From positions 1-8,993 of the forward strand of contig CAYZJK010000029.1 of NCBI GenBank assembly GCA_964479125.1: DNA of 8,993 nucleotides, in the 5' to 3' direction. Shown here one piece after another: positions 6,071 through 8,993 of the stretch. The stretch comes from CAYZJK01 sp964479125 (GTDB lineage: Bacteria > Patescibacteriota > Saccharimonadia > Saccharimonadales > Saccharimonadaceae). The first letter of the stretch is position 1. The number at the start of each line of letters is the position of its first letter. The position numbers were made by a program, and so were the translations under genes. The notes below the pieces were generated by a model, which was not told the DNA's origin, did no database searches, and saw nothing but the letters and a program-made list of their open reading frames with translations.

Positions 6071-6658
6071 CTACTCACCGACAATAGCTACTGGTCCATC
6101 AATTGCGCGCATGAAGCGAGACCAAGTCTCATCCTCCATAAGAGAGTTGAAAGCGGCTCGCTCAATGAAGAGCCATGGATGACTACTGAAACGCCTGATA
6201 CTACCAAGCCTAGCTTCACGCCGGCCGCGGTAAGGATCGTCTACTAGAACCGTCGATCCGTCAATGATTCCGGCCTGAGTGACCAACCTAGAAACCGCCC
6301 CATCATCACTCCGAGCTCCACGAAGCAAAAGCTGGTCAGCAAAGTAACCCCAGAACAAAACCTCTGAATTCACCATAGACCTTGGTTCATCACCAGTGTA
6401 GACAAGTTTGTAAAACATACTAGTCAACCACTGACTGTCAGGGTATACACCGCTTAGCCTCTGAACCCTAGCATCATTACTGCCTGCGTTCTCTTCAGCA
6501 TCGTAGTAAGCACGGCCGTAGGCCACCTTGTAGCGATGTGTCAGCCCAGAATCAATGCGATTGAGATTATTTCGGACCTGCTTCAGTAAGCTCTCGGTTA
6601 CTAGAACGTCGTCCAGATCCTTAATCTCATCCAGATTCACGTTACTATGTCCGATCAT
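6071..6658 (-). CDS. Orphan protein B, paralogue of the 5286-5957 product
   Basis: This 195-residue protein is probably cytoplasmic and belongs to no family I recognise. Its C-terminal block (161-194: P-W-L-F-I-E-R, then W179, F182-M183, and VAIVG before a final Glu) and a middle region (about 77-140, with TG at 88-89, SM at 94-95, aromatic residues and GS-x-V near 134) align with protein A. The N-terminal 60 residues do not obviously match. It has more Arg and Asp in the 140-157 stretch (YRGRREARLGSIRR), which might contact nucleic acid or phosphate; that is a guess. The ATG is supported by AGAGG seven bases upstream. The unit has its own promoter (6704-6732) and terminator. The function of both paralogues is unknown. 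Confidence 0.82.
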   Translation of the reverse strand: MIGHSNVNLDEIKDLDDVLVTESLLKQVRNNLNRIDSGLTHRYKVAYGRAYYDAEENAGSNDARVQRLSGVYPDSQWLTSMFYKLVYTGDEPRSMVNSEVLFWGYFADQLLLRGARSDDGAVSRLVTQAGIIDGSTVLVDDPYRGRREARLGSIRRFSSHPWLFIERAAFNSLMEDETWSRFMRAIDGPVAIVGE

Positions 6659-6703
6659 TGTACTACCTCTTTCTAAAATAGAAGGGACGAATGATTGCTA
6701 CTT

Positions 6704-6732
6704 ATTTAACAATACTGGAGAGGTTTTGACAA
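6704..6732 (-). promoter_or_regulatory. Promoter of orphan gene B
   Basis: On the minus strand, TTGTCA (-35, five of six) is followed by a 17-bp spacer and TTAAAT (-10, four of six). It lies between the end of the truncated gene at 6752 and gene B, and gives a leader of about 40 bases. Confidence 0.5.
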
Positions 6733-6751
6733 CCGGGAAATCCAGCGCTAC

Positions 6752-6877
6752 TTAAGCCCGTCTTAACACCTTCTCAAGCGCCTTATCCCTACAGAGTTCG
6801 TCTACTAATTTATCCATGTACCGAATCTCTTGCATTAAAGGCTCTTCTATTTCTTCAACTCGCACACCACAGATAAC
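6752..6877 (-). CDS. C-terminal part of an unidentified gene cut by the assembly gap
   Basis: On the minus strand, an open frame comes out of the N run and reads 41 residues to a TAA at 6752-6754. It begins VICGVRVEEIEEPLMQEIRY and ends with a basic LEKVLRRA. The sequence is acidic then basic, looks helical, and reads like the conserved C-terminus of a small protein. I do not recognise the family. The start lies inside or beyond the gap. If the gap really is near 100 bases, the TATAAT on the minus strand at 6987-6992 would be a fitting promoter and the whole protein would be only about 70 residues. No terminator is visible between this gene and gene B. Confidence 0.6.
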   Translation of the reverse strand, partial: VICGVRVEEIEEPLMQEIRYMDKLVDELCRDKALEKVLRRA

Positions 6878-6977
6878 NNNNNNNNNNNNNNNNNNNNNNN
6901 NNNNNNNNNNNNNNNNNNNNNNNNNNNNNNNNNNNNNNNNNNNNNNNNNNNNNNNNNNNNNNNNNNNNNNNNNNNNN
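6878..6977. other. Assembly gap of 100 N
   Basis: Exactly 100 N occur here. The round number is the usual fixed-length filler for a scaffold join, so the true distance and content are unknown. Order and orientation of the two sides depend on the assembler. The gap interrupts the minus-strand gene ending at 6752; any reading frame drawn across it is meaningless. Confidence 0.98.
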
Positions 6978-6986
6978 CTTTTCTTT

Positions 6987-6992
6987 ATTATA
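6987..6992 (-). promoter_or_regulatory. Possible -10 box for the gene inside the gap
   Basis: A perfect TATAAT lies on the minus strand ten bases from the gap and points into it. No good -35 is seen. It would suit the truncated gene ending at 6752 if the gap is short. Confidence 0.3.
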
Positions 6993-7024
6993 GCTCACAT
7001 ACTAGAGGGGTGATAAACACTATC

Positions 7025-7033
7025 TGGTATACT
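7025..7033 (+). promoter_or_regulatory. Extended -10 promoter of the HAM1-like gene
   Basis: TGGTATACT combines a TGn extension with TATACT (five of six). No -35 is recognisable at the expected place. The predicted leader is about 45 bases and ends with AAGGA six bases before the ATG at 7085. Confidence 0.55.
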
Positions 7034-7084
7034 AACCCATAGGTCCCGTTTTCAGTCGACCACCTCAAGAGATAAGGAATTATC

Positions 7085-7648
7085 ATGAAAACAATTCTCT
7101 TTGCCACCGGCAACAGTCGCAAGATTAGTGAAGCTAACGCCACACTTGCACCATACGAAATCACAGTCGAACCGCTAAAGGTAGATATTGAAGAAATTCA
7201 ACATCATGACTCTAGCGAGATTGCTAAGGCTAAAGCCAGAGCTGCATACGAGGTAGCCAGCAAACCAGTCGTAGTCTCAGACACCACCTGGGAGATACCG
7301 GCACTCGGAGGCTTTCCAGGCGGATACATGAAAGACATATCTAACTGGTGGACTGAACAGAACTGGCTAGACGTCATGCGAAACCAAGAGGATAAAAGAA
7401 TCTTCTGCCTCGAGCACATCGCCTATTTCGACGGAGAGACCTTAAAGCACTTCGTAGAGCGTTATGAAGGCCACTTCATAGAAGAGGCGAGAGGGCGGAT
7501 CGATGAGTCCGAATCATTCGAAAGAGTGGTCATACTTTACGGAGGAGAGACCATGGCTGAGCAGCTAGAGCGGGGCGAGAACGCCTCAGCAGGCGAGACA
7601 CTCGGGCACTGGGAACAATTCGGAGAATGGATTAGCCTTCAAGACTAA
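7085..7648 (+). CDS. rdgB: HAM1/RdgB-like non-canonical purine NTP pyrophosphatase, divergent
   Basis: HAM1/RdgB enzymes cleave ITP, dITP and XTP to monophosphates and so keep them out of DNA and RNA. The N-terminal half fits. TGN-x-x-K-x-x-E (8-16) is the nucleotide phosphate loop of the family, followed by VDIEEIQ (33-39), then V-S-D-T with the expected acidic residue D66 and ALGGFPGGYMK (73-83). The length of 187 is normal. The C-terminal half departs from the family. The usual FDPIF block is not recognisable, only GGETMAEQ (153-160) recalls the GG-x-T-x-AE stretch, and the Ser-His-Arg motif that reads the base is absent. SGL after the Asp is replaced by TTW. The family is fairly certain, but the substrate may differ from that of classical RdgB. 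The gene is a single unit with AAGGA before its ATG. Confidence 0.82.
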   Translation: MKTILFATGNSRKISEANATLAPYEITVEPLKVDIEEIQHHDSSEIAKAKARAAYEVASKPVVVSDTTWEIPALGGFPGGYMKDISNWWTEQNWLDVMRNQEDKRIFCLEHIAYFDGETLKHFVERYEGHFIEEARGRIDESESFERVVILYGGETMAEQLERGENASAGETLGHWEQFGEWISLQD

Positions 7649-7667
7649 ACCCATACACCCCTAGACT

Positions 7668-7696
7668 ATTCCCATCTGCGCTACGTAGGTGGGAAT
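7668..7696. terminator. Terminator between the HAM1-like gene and copB
   Basis: A 10-bp stem (ATTCCCATCT with AGGTGGGAAT, one G-T pair) and a 9-base loop are followed by TTAATAT on the plus strand. It sits between two convergent genes, 20 bases after one stop and 10 after the other, and could serve both. The T run on the minus side is weak. Confidence 0.7.
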
Positions 7697-7706
7697 TTAA
7701 TATCTA

Positions 7707-8993
7707 CTAATCTAGCCTTAGCCGCCTTAAGAGTTGAGCATTAACTGCAACTATCACTGTTGAAAGAGACATCATGACAGCACCAATGGCAGGCGAGAGT
7801 ATAAAACCAGCCGAGGCGGTTACACCTGCCGCTAAAGGTAGAGCAAGGGCATTATATCCTGTGGCCCAGATTAAGTTCTGTACCATCTTGCTGTATGTAG
7901 CCTTAGACAGGGTCACAATTTTAGACACTCCTCGAGGGTCGTTGCTAGCAAGAACAATATCAGCCGATTCAATCGCAACATCTGTACCTGCGCCAATAGC
8001 AATACCTATGTCCGCCTTAGTTAAGGCGGGTGCATCATTTACGCCATCGCCAACCATCGCCACCGTACTTCCATCATTATGTAGCTTCTCAACAATACTC
8101 GCTTTATCTTCAGGTAGGACACCAGCGAAATACTCCTTTATACCTAGTTCGTTCGCCACCCACTTAGCTACACCTTCGCTATCTCCTGTCAGAATCGCCA
8201 CTCGTTTACCCTCAGACCTTAACCCCTTAACAGCAGCCCTAGACTCCTCACGAATTACATCGGCCAACATCAAAACTCCGAGCACCTGAGAATCTTCTAT
8301 AACGTAGATTACTGTTTTGCCTTGAGAGGATGCAGCCTTAACTACCGACTTAATAGAGTCTTCAATCTCACACTTAAGCTCCTTAATAAGATTGGGCCCT
8401 CCCACATGCACAATTCGACCCTCAACAGTTGCTTTAACACCACGCCCCGGCAAATTAACAAAGTCATCAGCAGGTAGCTGCTGGATGGACTTCTCTTCGG
8501 CATAAGCTACCACCGCTTTCGCTATAGAATGCTCCGACTCTCGCTCTACAGCACTGGCAACACTTAACATTCTAAATGCGTCATCAGACTCCACTTGAAC
8601 CACACCTTGCTTACCCTCAGTCAATGTGCCAGTTTTATCAAATAGTACGACATCAACATTTCGAGCTGACTCTAAAGCTATGCGCTGCCTCACCAATAGA
8701 CCATTTTTAGCAGCGTGAGTGGTGGAAATGGCCGTCACTAGAGGAATTGCTAAGCCTAAAGCGTGCGGGCAAGCAATAATTAAAACCGTTACAACTCGCT
8801 CTAAAATAAACCCTGCAGACGCTCCAGCAATAAACCAGCCAACTGCAGTCAGCGCCGCTACAGCAACAGAGATATAAAATAGATAAAATGCAGCCTTGTC
8901 AGCCAGAACCTGCGCCCGAGACTTACTAGCCTGAGCCTCTTCTACCATCTTCATAATTCCAGCTAAAGTGGTATCGCTGCCAGTTTCAGTAAC
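7707..8993 (-). CDS. copB: CopB-type copper P1B ATPase, N-terminus beyond the window
   Basis: P1B ATPases pump heavy-metal ions out across the membrane; CPH in the metal-binding helix marks the CopB (P1B-3) copper group. The frame is open to the window edge: 13 codons before the first ATG (8954) read VTETGSDTTLAGI, the end of the actuator domain, so that Met is internal and the gene is partial. Counting from it, the order is a membrane hairpin (about 22-44), CPH (62-64), the phosphorylation site DKTGT (aspartate 106), SEHSIAKA in the nucleotide-binding domain, LTGD, MVGDGVNDAPA in the hinge, and two final membrane helices with YNALALPLAAG and MSLSTVIVAVNAQLL, the CopB-type metal site. It ends at TAG. 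The family usually has about 680-750 residues, so roughly 250-300 are missing, including any His-rich N-terminus. No copper regulator is visible. Confidence 0.9.
   Translation of the reverse strand, partial: VTETGSDTTLAGIMKMVEEAQASKSRAQVLADKAAFYLFYISVAVAALTAVGWFIAGASAGFILERVVTVLIIACPHALGLAIPLVTAISTTHAAKNGLLVRQRIALESARNVDVVLFDKTGTLTEGKQGVVQVESDDAFRMLSVASAVERESEHSIAKAVVAYAEEKSIQQLPADDFVNLPGRGVKATVEGRIVHVGGPNLIKELKCEIEDSIKSVVKAASSQGKTVIYVIEDSQVLGVLMLADVIREESRAAVKGLRSEGKRVAILTGDSEGVAKWVANELGIKEYFAGVLPEDKASIVEKLHNDGSTVAMVGDGVNDAPALTKADIGIAIGAGTDVAIESADIVLASNDPRGVSKIVTLSKATYSKMVQNLIWATGYNALALPLAAGVTASAGFILSPAIGAVMMSLSTVIVAVNAQLLRRLRLD

Noticed and set aside
6751..6767. Short inverted repeat (TTAAG/CTTAA) as a terminator of the truncated gene
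   Set aside because: It has only five A/T-rich base pairs, overlaps the last codons and stop, and no T run follows.
6816..7013. Plus-strand ORF spanning the N run
   Set aside because: More than half of its codons are N, and the true coding signal left of the gap is on the minus strand.
7774..8289. 171-codon plus-strand ORF inside copB
   Set aside because: It is antisense to the conserved P-type ATPase core, has no ribosome binding site, and is low-complexity Ala/Pro/Ser-rich, as shadow frames usually are.
8500..8560. SEHS in place of SEHP in the nucleotide-binding domain of the copper ATPase
   Set aside because: The important His is kept, and from memory Ser at the next position occurs in other CopB-like pumps, so it does not suggest loss of function.
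1..8993. CRISPR arrays, insertion sequences, phage or toxin-antitoxin modules
   Set aside because: I saw no regularly spaced repeats, transposase motifs, terminal inverted repeats or recognisable toxin/antitoxin pairs on either strand.

Overview
The window looks like part of a small-genome bacterium of the Patescibacteria (CPR), most likely a Saccharibacteria (TM7) relative. This is inferred from the mix of a few recognisable, often divergent enzymes with several orphan proteins, short intergenic spaces, moderate GC and ordinary use of TGA as a stop. It rests on no marker gene. A run of exactly 100 N (6878-6977) is a scaffold gap, so this is a draft assembly, possibly from a metagenome or single cell.

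Layout. Positions 1-121 hold a minus-strand tRNA-Gln(TTG) with encoded CCA, a promoter and a UUCG-loop terminator. Positions 213-1066 are a plus-strand msrB-msrA pair for repair of methionine sulfoxide; the genes overlap by one base, and msrB appears to be leaderless. Positions 1075-1454 hold a single small Arg-rich orphan protein with its own promoter and terminator. It converges on a minus-strand type IV pilin-like gene (1480-2112), which also appears leaderless and starts with GTG. Diverging from the pilin is a short GT35 alpha-glucan phosphorylase (2266-4023) that keeps its PLP lysine but has lost the active-site His of the N-x-x-H motif.

Positions 4024-4519 contain no clear gene, only terminators and a possible decayed minus-strand ORF. 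From 4475 to 6732 three minus-strand orphan units follow each other, each with its own promoter, ribosome binding site and hairpin terminator: a lipoprotein (4520-5167) and two related cytoplasmic proteins (5286-5957 and 6071-6658). The last two share a C-terminal block ending in VAIVG and nearly identical terminators, so they look like an old tandem duplication of an unrecognised family. This is the most novel content of the window.

The last 41 codons of another minus-strand gene (6752-6877) run into the N gap. Beyond the gap lie a divergent HAM1/RdgB-like nucleotide pyrophosphatase (7085-7648) and, convergent with it, the C-terminal two thirds of a CopB-type (CPH motif) P1B copper ATPase that runs off the window edge.

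Almost every gene is a separate transcription unit, and only msrB-msrA is clearly an operon. MsrA/B, the copper pump and the nucleotide-cleaning enzyme all fit stress or damage control, but nothing in the layout shows that they are regulated together.
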